Of a DNA stretch of 6,790 nucleotides, positions 1 to 5,689 are shown one piece after another. The stretch is taken from NCBI GenBank assembly GCA_003455945.1, contig DMPQ01000057.1:13816-20605 (forward strand). The letters run 5' to 3'. How positions within the stretch are numbered: the first letter of the stretch is position 1; each line of letters begins with the position of its first letter. Under the pieces are notes generated by a model. It was not told the DNA's origin and did no database searches. It saw nothing but the letters and a program-made list of their open reading frames with translations. The DNA is from Planctomycetaceae bacterium (GTDB lineage Bacteria > Planctomycetota > Planctomycetia > Pirellulales > Pirellulaceae). A program made the translations under genes and the position numbers.

Positions 1-55
1 CGATCGTTCCGCGGCTGGCGCCGCAATTCGGACAGCGGAACAGGACGCGTCTCAC
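1..55 (-). CDS. Possible zinc-ribbon protein, N-terminal fragment
   Basis: A GTG codon begins one base after the exbD-like stop codon and opens a frame that stays open to the left window edge, giving 18 residues starting V-R-R-V-L-F-R-C-P-N-C-G-A-S. The CPNCG knuckle within the first 12 residues is typical of the first half of a zinc ribbon, as in many short planctomycete proteins that start with such a motif. The one-base spacing suggests translational coupling to the exbD-like gene, making it the fifth gene of the operon. There is no strong Shine-Dalgarno sequence, only a weak GAG in the preceding coding sequence. The second cysteine pair, if present, lies outside the window. The fragment is too short to exclude chance, and no function can be given beyond probable metal binding. 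Confidence 0.5.
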   Translation of the reverse strand, partial: MRRVLFRCPNCGASRGTI

Positions 56-56
56 G

Positions 57-542
57 TCAGGGCTGCTCGATCACGGCGGTATGCACCTCGACATCCCCCT
101 GGTCCATGACCGCTTCCTTCACGGCCCGATAGATCCGATCCATATGGCGGAACTTCACCTTTCGTTCCCCCTTGATCAGGACGTATCGCTTCGGACGGGC
201 GCCGTTGAGATCCTCCTGTACGAACGCCCGGATCTGAGCCTCCTGCTCTTCCACCGAGCCGCCGACGCGGCGATCGGGACTCTTGCTCGGCCCCAGATAG
301 ATCGACGGGTCGTCGGGGTTGTCGAAGACGACGACCAGCACGACCGCTTCCTTCTCGGGGATCGCATCGCCGTGTTTGGTGGTCGGCAGGTCGACCACCA
401 TCTGCGGATCCATGCGCGATGCCACGATGAAGAAGATCAGCAACAGGAACGTCACGTCGATCATCGGCGTGATGTCCATTTTCGGCTCTTCGAGCTTGCG
501 ACGCTTGCGCATCGCCCTCAGATCGTCGATATCCGATTCCAC
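57..542 (-). CDS. ExbD/TolR-family biopolymer transport protein
   Basis: This is the stator-associated subunit of a proton-driven ExbB-ExbD type inner-membrane motor. The 161-residue protein has a basic cytoplasmic N-terminus (RKRRK at 12-16), one membrane helix at about 24-43, and a periplasmic domain to the end. The family signature DITPMIDVTFLLLIFF is present at 23-38; D29 corresponds to the protonatable aspartate of ExbD/TolR. The periplasmic part ends in the usual alpha/beta pattern (YVLIKGERKVKF, then a helix at about 134-147). It is somewhat longer than typical ExbD (about 140 residues), with an extra polar stretch at about 74-97 (FDNPDDPSIYLG onward). The start is a GTG preceded by GGGAG at 6 nt; no upstream ATG is better placed. 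It follows the exbB-like gene after 78 nt that contain a strong hairpin. Which of the ExbD, TolR or other paralogues it represents cannot be decided. Confidence 0.95.
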   Translation of the reverse strand: MESDIDDLRAMRKRRKLEEPKMDITPMIDVTFLLLIFFIVASRMDPQMVVDLPTTKHGDAIPEKEAVVLVVVFDNPDDPSIYLGPSKSPDRRVGGSVEEQEAQIRAFVQEDLNGARPKRYVLIKGERKVKFRHMDRIYRAVKEAVMDQGDVEVHTAVIEQP

Positions 543-548
543 GACGGA

Positions 549-553
549 CTCCC
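549..553 (-). promoter_or_regulatory. Ribosome binding site of exbD-like gene
   Basis: On the minus strand GGGAG lies 6 nt before a GTG codon. This decides for the GTG start at 542, since no ATG with a comparable site is available upstream. Confidence 0.65.
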
Positions 554-590
554 GGTCGAACGGACGAAGGAGATGCTGCGCGAGCGAGGG

Positions 591-615
591 GGCGGAGCGA
601 GCGTCTCGCTCCGCC
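591..615. repeat. Perfect 11-bp inverted repeat between exbB-like and exbD-like genes
   Basis: Arms 591-601 and 605-615 are perfect reverse complements separated by 3 nt, so the operon mRNA would form a very stable GC-rich hairpin. It begins just after the exbB-like stop codon and ends 48 nt before the exbD-like start. No T-tract follows on the minus strand, so it is not a normal intrinsic terminator. A role in mRNA stability or in setting the ratio of the two subunits is possible, but this is inference. Confidence 0.7.
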
Positions 616-620
616 GCGGC

Positions 621-1259
621 TCACTTCTGCTTCGCCGCAACCTCGCGGAACATGTCCAGGAACTGGCCCAGACCGACCGCGATGAGGTCCTCGAGCTGCT
701 TGATCTTGTTGTTGACCGAGGCGGTGGCGACCACCAACGGAATCGCGATGATCAGACCGAGAGCGGTGGTGATCAGCGCGATGTTGATGCTGCCGGCGAG
801 CTTGGTCGGATCGACGGTGGCAGCCGAGGCGAGCTTGTCGAAGGCGCCCATCATGCCGATGACCGTTCCGAGCAGCCCGAGCATCGGTGCCGCGGCGATC
901 ACCGTCTTGACCCACGTGACCCGATAGTCGAGATCGGCGAGTACGTCCCGCTCGAAGCGGTCCATCAGCAGTTGCTTGACCTTGGTGTAGCCGAGGTGTC
1001 GGTTGGCGATCGCCATCTGCACCATCTGCACCAGCGCCCGAGGATCTCGTCCGCAGACCTCCATCACGCCGTCATAGTCCCCTTGGCTCAGCGGTTCCTC
1101 GATCGCCTCGAGGAACATTCGCTGCTGGGCTTCGTTCCGGAACCGCTTGGCTCCGACTCGACTCCAGACCATCACCACGCAGAAGACTCCCCACAGCGCG
1201 GTGATCGCCATCAGCACGTAGATCACGTTACCGATCTGATTGGTTATCGCTTCACTCAT
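621..1259 (-). CDS. MotA/TolQ/ExbB-family proton channel subunit
   Basis: This is the pentameric channel-forming subunit that with ExbD/TolR converts proton flow into mechanical work at the inner membrane. The 212-residue protein shows the expected topology: membrane helix 1 at about 12-34, a cytoplasmic helical region at 35-115, helix 2 at about 116-139 (APMLGLLGTVIGMMGAF) and helix 3 at about 158-181. The last carries the family motif INIALITTALGLIIAIPLVV at 159-178, with the conserved channel threonines at 164-165. The soluble C-terminus is short (NNKIKQLEDLI onward). The start chosen is the ATG of MSEAITN; upstream in-frame codons add residues unlike the family. The Shine-Dalgarno is unclear, with only GAAG 10 nt upstream. 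It lies 117 nt after the gene for the single-pass membrane protein and 78 nt before the exbD-like gene, consistent with one operon. Confidence 0.95.
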   Translation of the reverse strand: MSEAITNQIGNVIYVLMAITALWGVFCVVMVWSRVGAKRFRNEAQQRMFLEAIEEPLSQGDYDGVMEVCGRDPRALVQMVQMAIANRHLGYTKVKQLLMDRFERDVLADLDYRVTWVKTVIAAAPMLGLLGTVIGMMGAFDKLASAATVDPTKLAGSINIALITTALGLIIAIPLVVATASVNNKIKQLEDLIAVGLGQFLDMFREVAAKQK

Positions 1260-1376
1260 GACGTCGGATCTTCGCTCCGTTGGAAGAGAGTCGTTCGGTT
1301 GACGATCGGGTCCGAAAGAGGGCAAGGGGCGAGGCGCCGATCGGATCGGCCATGCATCGCACCGCCGGACCGCGGC

Positions 1377-2234
1377 TCACTTGAAGGACTGGTCGATCAC
1401 GTAGAACTCGTAGCCGCCCCCTGCGGGTCGCACGCCGAAGACGGTCCGGAAGACCTCGTCGACATTCCGCCCGCCGAGCTTGCGCTGCTCGAGCTGCAGG
1501 AGCGTCTGCTGGATCTGCGGGGGGTAGAACTGGACGAGGATCTTGTTGCGCAGATCGATCCCCGCCTCGGCCATGAAGTCCTGATCCCATTTCTGGAGGA
1601 CTCCCTGGTTGTAGTTGAAGAAGACCCGCTTCTCCTCGCTCTTGCGACCGGCTCGCGTCGAGCGGTTGGTCGAGAGGTTCTGCAGGTAGACGATCTGCGG
1701 CGAGTCGCGCGAGATCGCTCCGAGTTCGATCCCCAGGGAATCGAGCTGCGCCGCGTAGGCCTGCTGGCTGGCGGTCGTGTAGCGGATCTCCCACCGCTCC
1801 CACGGACCTTTCCCCTTGCCGTTCCCCAGGCCGCCGCCGTTGCGGGTACCGAGACCTCGCCCGGCTCCCATTTCGGCTGCCGAGCCGTCGACTTCGCGAT
1901 CGCTGGCCGAAATGCTCGAGACGGCCGAGGTAAGCGCTTCGAGCGAGTCGGCGAGCTGCGGCGTATCGACCTCGGGAAACTCGCTCCCCGGCTCTTCGAT
2001 GTCCTGCGCCTCGCCGAGCGGCTTCTCGTCTTCCCCTTCCTCGACCGACACGAGTGCCTGTCTCTCGACCCGCAGGTCGAGCGTCATCTCGGAGAGCCAG
2101 ATCAGGAACATGATCGTGACGCAGAAACCGAGCAGCGAGACGATCGCCGTCACCATGCCCGAAACGCGTTCATAGCGCGAGACGGTCGTCTCGACCGTCA
2201 GCTTGGGCTTCAATCGCGTTCCGCCGGCACTCAT
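1377..2234 (-). CDS. Uncharacterised single-pass membrane protein of the ExbBD operon
   Basis: I do not recognise a named family. The 285-residue protein has a short basic N-terminus (RLKPK at 7-11), one membrane helix at about 27-49, then an acidic, proline-containing stretch (about 60-100, rich in E and D). A Gly-rich linker follows at 123-143 (GAGRGLGTRNGGGLG) and a C-terminal domain of about 140 residues (144-285, with WERWEIRY, FFNYNQG, ILVQFYPP and YEFYVIDQ). Expected topology is N-inside with the C-terminal domain in the periplasm, like TonB or TolA, and it directly precedes the exbB/exbD-like pair. The linker is acidic and Gly-rich rather than the Lys/Pro-rich one of TonB, and I see no TonB C-terminal motif. 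The start at MSAGG is preferred because GGAG lies 9 nt upstream. An in-frame ATG at 2252 would add 6 residues but has no ribosome site. A role as force transducer or scaffold is inference. Confidence 0.88.
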   Translation of the reverse strand: MSAGGTRLKPKLTVETTVSRYERVSGMVTAIVSLLGFCVTIMFLIWLSEMTLDLRVERQALVSVEEGEDEKPLGEAQDIEEPGSEFPEVDTPQLADSLEALTSAVSSISASDREVDGSAAEMGAGRGLGTRNGGGLGNGKGKGPWERWEIRYTTASQQAYAAQLDSLGIELGAISRDSPQIVYLQNLSTNRSTRAGRKSEEKRVFFNYNQGVLQKWDQDFMAEAGIDLRNKILVQFYPPQIQQTLLQLEQRKLGGRNVDEVFRTVFGVRPAGGGYEFYVIDQSFK

Positions 2235-2243
2235 CGGCCCGCT

Positions 2244-2247
2244 CTCC
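2244..2247 (-). promoter_or_regulatory. Ribosome binding site favouring the MSAGG start
   Basis: GGAG on the minus strand lies 9 nt before the ATG at 2234. The alternative ATG at 2252 has no purine-rich site at a suitable distance, so the shorter start is preferred, without certainty. Confidence 0.45.
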
Positions 2248-2284
2248 GTCATCGGGAATCGTTCGCTTCGGTCTCGGCCCCTGC

Positions 2285-4024
2285 TCAGCGCGCCTGAATC
2301 GACAGGCTCGCTCCCGGACGCACCGACAGGTACCACTCGATCCAACGGTTCCGCACCTCATCCGCCTTGGCTCGCTGGAACTCGGTTCCCAGGTCGAACT
2401 TCGGATCGTCGAACTTCCGCGAGATGCGTCGGAGCGATTCGTTGGCCATCCGGACGACATCTTCTGCCGGATCGGTCATCAGGAAGAGCAGGCTCGGGAC
2501 GTTATCCAGATCCTGGACCTTGCCGAGCGCCTTGGCGGCGAGCCAACGGACGTCGAAGTTACGGTGCGCCACCCATGAACGGACGAGCGACAGCTGCTCG
2601 CCGAGCGCCTGGGGATCGTCGGTCGTGAAGGTGATCGCATCGATCGACTGAAGATCACCGAAGTTCGTGTCTCCGGTGTCGGCGTCGAGCAATCCCTGCA
2701 GATCGGCGACCGACCGCTCCGCTTCGAGCGTCACGAGTCGCCCGCCGCGCATCGCCAGCTTGGCATCGTCCGAGAGACCTTGGCCGCCGAGCAGGCGACC
2801 GTCGGACCAGGCGCCGGCGTCGAGCGACTTCTTCGTGCTGCGAACCAGGAACAGGATCGCGAAGGCAGTATGGATCGAAGCGGGCTCTCCCTGTCCCTGA
2901 TCGGCCTGCGAGTCGAACGACCCGTTGGCCGCCTGCTGCCCTCGCATGAACTCGACGCCATCGTCGTACCACTGCGGCGACGCATCGACCTTGCCCGACG
3001 ACGCTTCGACGAAGCTCGCGAAGCGCTCGTAGCCGTACAGGTAGTAGTACTGCCACTCCCCAGCGATCCGGACCGAGAAGTTGTTGTTGAACCAACCGTT
3101 TGAGCGCCCCTGAGCCGAGCGCAGCGCCCCTTCGTTGATCTCGATCTTCTTGCCTCCGGCGCGCCCCTGAGGCTGTCCCGATTCGTCGACCACCACCAGC
3201 CGGACGCTTCGCGGAAGACCTTCCTCTTCGGGACGCCGCCGCACCGCCGCCTCGTCCTCGCCGTAGCCGAGCCAAGCCGCGATGATGTAGAGCGTGCCGC
3301 CGCCGCCGGCGCTCATCGACGGCGTCACGCGATTGTCGTTGATGATCATTCCCTGATACGAATAGCCGCCGTCGGGGGATTGGCTGCGGACCAGGTACTC
3401 GAGCGCTCGCTTGCCGATGTTCGGATTGACCTGAAAGTCATGGCGATCGGCCGTCCAGAACGCCAGACAGGCATACTGCGTCTGGGAGACGTCGGCGATC
3501 GTCTGCTGATAGTAGGCAAACCCGCCGTTCTCGATCTGACGCGAGGCGAGCAGGTCGAGACAGGCCTGAATCTGCGGTCGAAACGCCTTGTCGTCGACTT
3601 CGCAGAGCAGCATCACCGCCAGCGCCGGCGCGTAGGTCGACGACGGATCGTTTCCCGCGAGCCCTTCGTTGATCCGCTTGACGACCTTGTTGACCGAACG
3701 GACGACGCGCGGATCGTCCTTCGGCATCCCGGCCTTGAGCAACGCGTAGCCGATCAGCGTCTCCTGCTCCCAGGTCCCGTCGGCGGTCCCTTTCAGGTAC
3801 CCCACCGCCGCATCGACCATCGGCTGGACGACCGCGTCGCCCGGCTCGTGAGCGGCGAGCGACATGACGAGGGACGCGGGCCCCGCCAGAAACATTGCTG
3901 CGAACGTCGCCACCAAGATTCGAGACGATCGAGCGAACGGAGGCTGCAGGATGCGAGCGATGACTCGTCGGAACGAAGGGGCTCGGAAATGGCGAAGTCG
4001 ATCCGTCCGATTCGACCTGATCAC
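2285..4024 (-). CDS. Secreted prenyltransferase/squalene-oxidase-repeat protein with HEAT repeats
   Basis: The predicted 579-residue protein is exported. A long, Arg-rich N-region (1-35) precedes a hydrophobic signal segment at about 36-57 (ILVATFAAMFLAGPASLVM), with likely cleavage near SLAA-H at about 58. Residues about 68-400 contain several repeats of the terpenoid-cyclase/prenyltransferase alpha/alpha-toroid type: IENGGFAYY (164-172), SPDGGYSYQGM (216-226) and QQAANGSFDSQ (363-373), each followed by a helix with small residues. Residues about 475-535 form HEAT-like repeats (RWLAAKALGKV; VRMANESLRRI). The catalytic DxDD motif of squalene-hopene cyclases is not seen, so an enzymatic cyclase role is unlikely; such planctomycete proteins are usually annotated only by the fold. 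The GTG start is chosen because GGAGG lies 8 nt upstream; an in-frame upstream codon at 4114 would add 30 Arg-rich residues. It is the first gene of the operon, ending 50 nt before the single-pass protein gene. Substrate or partner is unknown. Confidence 0.9.
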   Translation of the reverse strand: MIRSNRTDRLRHFRAPSFRRVIARILQPPFARSSRILVATFAAMFLAGPASLVMSLAAHEPGDAVVQPMVDAAVGYLKGTADGTWEQETLIGYALLKAGMPKDDPRVVRSVNKVVKRINEGLAGNDPSSTYAPALAVMLLCEVDDKAFRPQIQACLDLLASRQIENGGFAYYQQTIADVSQTQYACLAFWTADRHDFQVNPNIGKRALEYLVRSQSPDGGYSYQGMIINDNRVTPSMSAGGGGTLYIIAAWLGYGEDEAAVRRRPEEEGLPRSVRLVVVDESGQPQGRAGGKKIEINEGALRSAQGRSNGWFNNNFSVRIAGEWQYYYLYGYERFASFVEASSGKVDASPQWYDDGVEFMRGQQAANGSFDSQADQGQGEPASIHTAFAILFLVRSTKKSLDAGAWSDGRLLGGQGLSDDAKLAMRGGRLVTLEAERSVADLQGLLDADTGDTNFGDLQSIDAITFTTDDPQALGEQLSLVRSWVAHRNFDVRWLAAKALGKVQDLDNVPSLLFLMTDPAEDVVRMANESLRRISRKFDDPKFDLGTEFQRAKADEVRNRWIEWYLSVRPGASLSIQAR

Positions 4025-4032
4025 GTTCGTTC

Positions 4033-4037
4033 CCTCC
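4033..4037 (-). promoter_or_regulatory. Ribosome binding site of the toroid/HEAT protein gene
   Basis: GGAGG on the minus strand lies 8 nt before the GTG at 4024. This is the best initiation site in the region and places the signal peptide close to the N-terminus. Confidence 0.65.
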
Positions 4038-4589
4038 CGACATCGTTCTGCGACACGTCGCACGTCCGTCGATCCGCCGTCCGCGTCGAATCGACATTCG
4101 CCTGACATCCGCATCGACCTCTCTCGTTCCGAAGGCTGACCGGCTCGCCTCGGCGATCAATGCTCCCGGAGACTCCCGAGTCACGCAGACCGCTCAGTCT
4201 AACCGCCACCGATCACCAAGGTGTCGCGTCGAACGCGCGATCGCGCTCAGGAGCGACGAGATCGACCGAAAGGAGACGAGAAGCGGTCCGACTCGTACTC
4301 GTTTCGCGCCGCCCGAGTCGACAGAAGCGTTGCCGAAGCAGGGGAGAGCGAATCGAGCCGCGTGCGGTACGTCGAGCGGCGCGGCGGCAAGGGACAAGGC
4401 CACCGAACGCTCGCGAAAAGACCGGGCGATCGGTGCTTCGTGAGGCATCGGCGGTGCAACGGTCAGAGTAGTTGAATTCGGTGCGATCGTCCACGAAGCG
4501 GAATCGAGGTTTCGGCCACGAATCCGACCGCGCGTCGGCGTGCGTCGTCGGACCGGCCGATCACGACGAAAACGAGGGGACCGAGGCGA
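4038..4589. other. Divergent intergenic region without a convincing gene
   Basis: About 550 bases separate the minus-strand operon from the plus-strand tRNA promoter. Short open frames occur on both strands, but their products are Arg/Ser-rich with no membrane segment, motif or ribosome site, as expected of non-coding GC-rich DNA. The operon promoter should be here, but I see no good sigma70 match on the minus strand. The best is a weak TAGACT near 4196-4201 without a matching -35 box. No riboswitch or RNA gene is recognisable. Confidence 0.6.
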
Positions 4590-4590
4590 A

Positions 4591-4619
4591 TTGACAGTCC
4601 GCCGACCTCCGCTTAGGAT
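4591..4619 (+). promoter_or_regulatory. Sigma70-type promoter of tRNA-Phe
   Basis: A perfect TTGACA -35 box (4591-4596) and a TAGGAT -10 box (4614-4619, four of six matches to TATAAT) are separated by exactly 17 nt. Transcription should start near 4626, about 64 nt before the mature tRNA. The position just upstream of a plus-strand tRNA gene in otherwise minus-strand surroundings supports function. Confidence 0.8.
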
Positions 4620-4646
4620 CTCCGTTCCTTCATCGGTCAACGGGAT

Positions 4647-4671
4647 CGCGACGGCGTAACGCCTGGTCGCG
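4647..4671 (+). other. Hairpin in the tRNA-Phe 5' leader
   Basis: CGCGAC (4647-4652) pairs with GTCGCG (4666-4671). Inside it GGCG (4653-4656) pairs with CGCC (4660-4663) across a TAA loop, with a two-base bulge. This gives a 10-bp hairpin in the precursor, ending 18 nt before the mature 5' end. It may guide leader processing or simply be a structured spacer. Confidence 0.5.
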
Positions 4672-4689
4672 GTGCCGATCGATCGGGTC

Positions 4690-4762
4690 GGTCAGGTAGC
4701 TCAGTTGGTAGAGCAATGGACTGAAAATCCATGTGTCGCCGGTTCGATTCCGGCCCTGACCA
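4690..4762 (+). tRNA. tRNA-Phe (anticodon GAA)
   Basis: A complete 73-nt cloverleaf can be drawn. The acceptor stem is GGTCAGG/CCTGACC (7 bp), followed by a D arm GCTC-AGTTGGTA-GAGC. The anticodon arm is ATGGA-CTGAAAA-TCCAT with anticodon GAA at 4723-4725. The variable loop is GTGTC and the T arm GCCGG-TTCGATT-CCGGC. The discriminator base is A. The 3' CCA is not encoded (CTT follows), so it must be added by the CCA-adding enzyme. All stems are fully paired, indicating a functional gene. It reads phenylalanine codons UUU and UUC. The gene is solitary, with its own promoter and terminator. Confidence 0.98.
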
Positions 4763-4766
4763 CTTT

Positions 4767-4806
4767 CGACGACCTCCGAGTCATCTCGGGGGTCGCGTCG
4801 TTTCTT
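4767..4806 (+). terminator. Intrinsic terminator of tRNA-Phe
   Basis: The strand 4767-4780 pairs with 4785-4800 around a TCAT loop: 11 consecutive pairs (one G-U), a two-base bulge, then three more pairs. TTTCTT follows immediately at 4801-4806. It lies only 4 nt after the tRNA 3' end. On the minus strand no T-tract follows the stem, so it is oriented for the tRNA unit. Confidence 0.75.
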
Positions 4807-5086
4807 GACCGACCGCGGGTTCGCGAGTCCCCGTCACTCGACTTCCCGAGGTCGATCTTCCCGAGCCGCCGGGACGCTTGGCGTACCGTACCGTCTCGCG
4901 ACTCTGCATGGCCTTCGCGACCATCGCGGTGAGCAAGACGTTCTTCTTACCACCGAGTCACGGAGACAAGTCGGTCGATGCACTTCAGCGTGCCGACGAC
5001 CGACAACGATTCGACCGAGCGGAATCCTCGCGCCGGCAAATTCGCCCGACGATCGGCGTCCGACCTCGTCCGCATCCTTGAACCGC
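4807..5086. other. Intergenic region between tRNA-Phe and the rhodanese gene
   Basis: These 280 bases lie between two convergent transcription units. Open frames exist (for example 4878-5081 on the plus strand), but the products are Arg-rich and lack recognisable motifs or ribosome sites. No clear terminator for the minus-strand rhodanese unit is visible; a small imperfect hairpin near 5043-5058 followed by only three Ts is the best candidate. A possible repeat relic lies at 4944-4970. Confidence 0.55.
4944..4970. repeat. Possible relic of a degenerate intergenic repeat
   Basis: The stretch reading TTCTTACCACCGAGTCACGG and continuing to 4970 resembles a recurrent, degenerate family of the form ACCACNGAGNCACNGAG. 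From memory, this family is scattered between genes in planctomycetes and other environmental bacteria. It is a single short copy, so the call rests on recall and not on repetition within the window. Confidence 0.3.
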
Positions 5087-5608
5087 TTAGCGATTCCAGG
5101 GCATCCGAGCCAGGACCAGGGCCATGCCGCAGGTATTCGAGACTCCGGCAAAGACGAGTCCGGCGCCGACGAAGGCCGAGAGCCCGAGCCCGATCGTAAA
5201 GCCGGTCAACCAGAGGCCGATTCCGCCGAGCACCAGCGAACCGGCTGCGATCCTGACCTGCCGTTCCATCGAGATCGCCCGGCGACCACGAACGATCGTC
5301 AGACCGGCTTCGTCACAAGCGCGAGTTCCCCCTTCGACGACGATCGCGTCGTCGCGTCCCGCCTTCGACAGCGCCTCGCCGGCCTGAGCGGCTCTCGAAC
5401 CTCGTTCGCACAGCAGCACGATCGGGCGAGGATCGGTCCGACGATCGTCGACCCAACGACGGTAGTCGATCCGGTCCAACGGCACGTTGGTCGCTCCATG
5501 CAGGTAGCCGCTTCGGAACTCGGCCGGCGTCCGCACGTCGATCAGTCGCAACCTCTCGCCCCGGTCGAGCCGCTCCTGCAGCTCGGACGGCATGATCGCC
5601 TTCGCCAT
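5087..5608 (-). CDS. Rhodanese-domain protein with C-terminal DUF2892 membrane region
   Basis: This is a sulfurtransferase-type protein anchored to the inner membrane. In its 173 residues a single rhodanese domain occupies about 5-105: LRLIDVRTPAEFRSGYLHGA (20-39) is the conserved CH2A-like region, and CERGSRA (67-73) is the active-site loop with catalytic C67. The C-terminal part starts at ISMERQVRIAAG (112-123). It forms two membrane helices (about 118-136 and 140-156) and ends in NTCGMALVLARMPWN (158-172), the hallmark of DUF2892, in the same order as E. coli YgaP. The start has an excellent AAGGAGG at 7 nt. It lies 81 nt after the cysteine desulfurase gene and is probably co-transcribed, so it may accept or pass on persulfide sulfur from it or handle thiosulfate-type sulfane sulfur. 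The physiological sulfur donor is not determined. The length is ordinary for this architecture. Confidence 0.94.
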   Translation of the reverse strand: MAKAIMPSELQERLDRGERLRLIDVRTPAEFRSGYLHGATNVPLDRIDYRRWVDDRRTDPRPIVLLCERGSRAAQAGEALSKAGRDDAIVVEGGTRACDEAGLTIVRGRRAISMERQVRIAAGSLVLGGIGLWLTGFTIGLGLSAFVGAGLVFAGVSNTCGMALVLARMPWNR

Positions 5609-5615
5609 CTCGACT

Positions 5616-5622
5616 CCTCCTT
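5616..5622 (-). promoter_or_regulatory. Strong ribosome binding site of the rhodanese gene
   Basis: AAGGAGG on the minus strand lies 7 nt before the ATG at 5608. It is the best Shine-Dalgarno sequence in the window and fixes this start; high translation is expected. Confidence 0.8.
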
Positions 5623-5647
5623 GTCGTTCCCTCGCTTCGCCACCGAT

Positions 5648-5672
5648 CGCCTTTCGGAACCCGCCGAAAGCG
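5648..5672. repeat. Inverted repeat between cysteine desulfurase and rhodanese genes
   Basis: CGC plus TTTCGG (5648-5650, 5652-5657) pairs with CCGAAA plus GCG (5664-5672), with one bulged base and a 6-nt loop. No T-run follows on either strand, so it does not look like an efficient terminator. The two genes can still be one transcript. It may affect mRNA processing or be neutral. Confidence 0.45.
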
Positions 5673-5689
5673 ACCGCCCGCCGGTCCGC

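Noticed and set aside
81..2297. An open plus-strand frame of 738 codons
   Set aside because: It runs antisense to three well-supported genes and their gaps. The product is His/Arg/Asp-rich with no domain or membrane pattern, as expected for the opposite strand of GC-rich coding DNA.
4196..4230. Possible minus-strand promoter (TAGACT) for the left operon
   Set aside because: There is no acceptable -35 box 16-18 nt upstream, and it lies about 170 bases from the start codon.
4160..4640. Short open frames on both strands between the operon and the tRNA
   Set aside because: Arg/Ser-rich products, no ribosome sites, no recognisable motif, and they overlap each other on both strands.
4690..4762. 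tRNA-Phe as an integration site for a mobile element
   Set aside because: No integrase gene and no repeated copy of the tRNA 3' end was seen in the window.
4672..4932. Plus-strand frame reading through the tRNA gene
   Set aside because: It translates the tRNA (QVAQLVEQW and VAGSIPAL are typical translated-tRNA peptides) and its terminator, so it is spurious.
5043..5058. Small hairpin as terminator after the rhodanese gene
   Set aside because: The stem is about 6 bp with a bulge and is followed by only three Ts, too weak to call.
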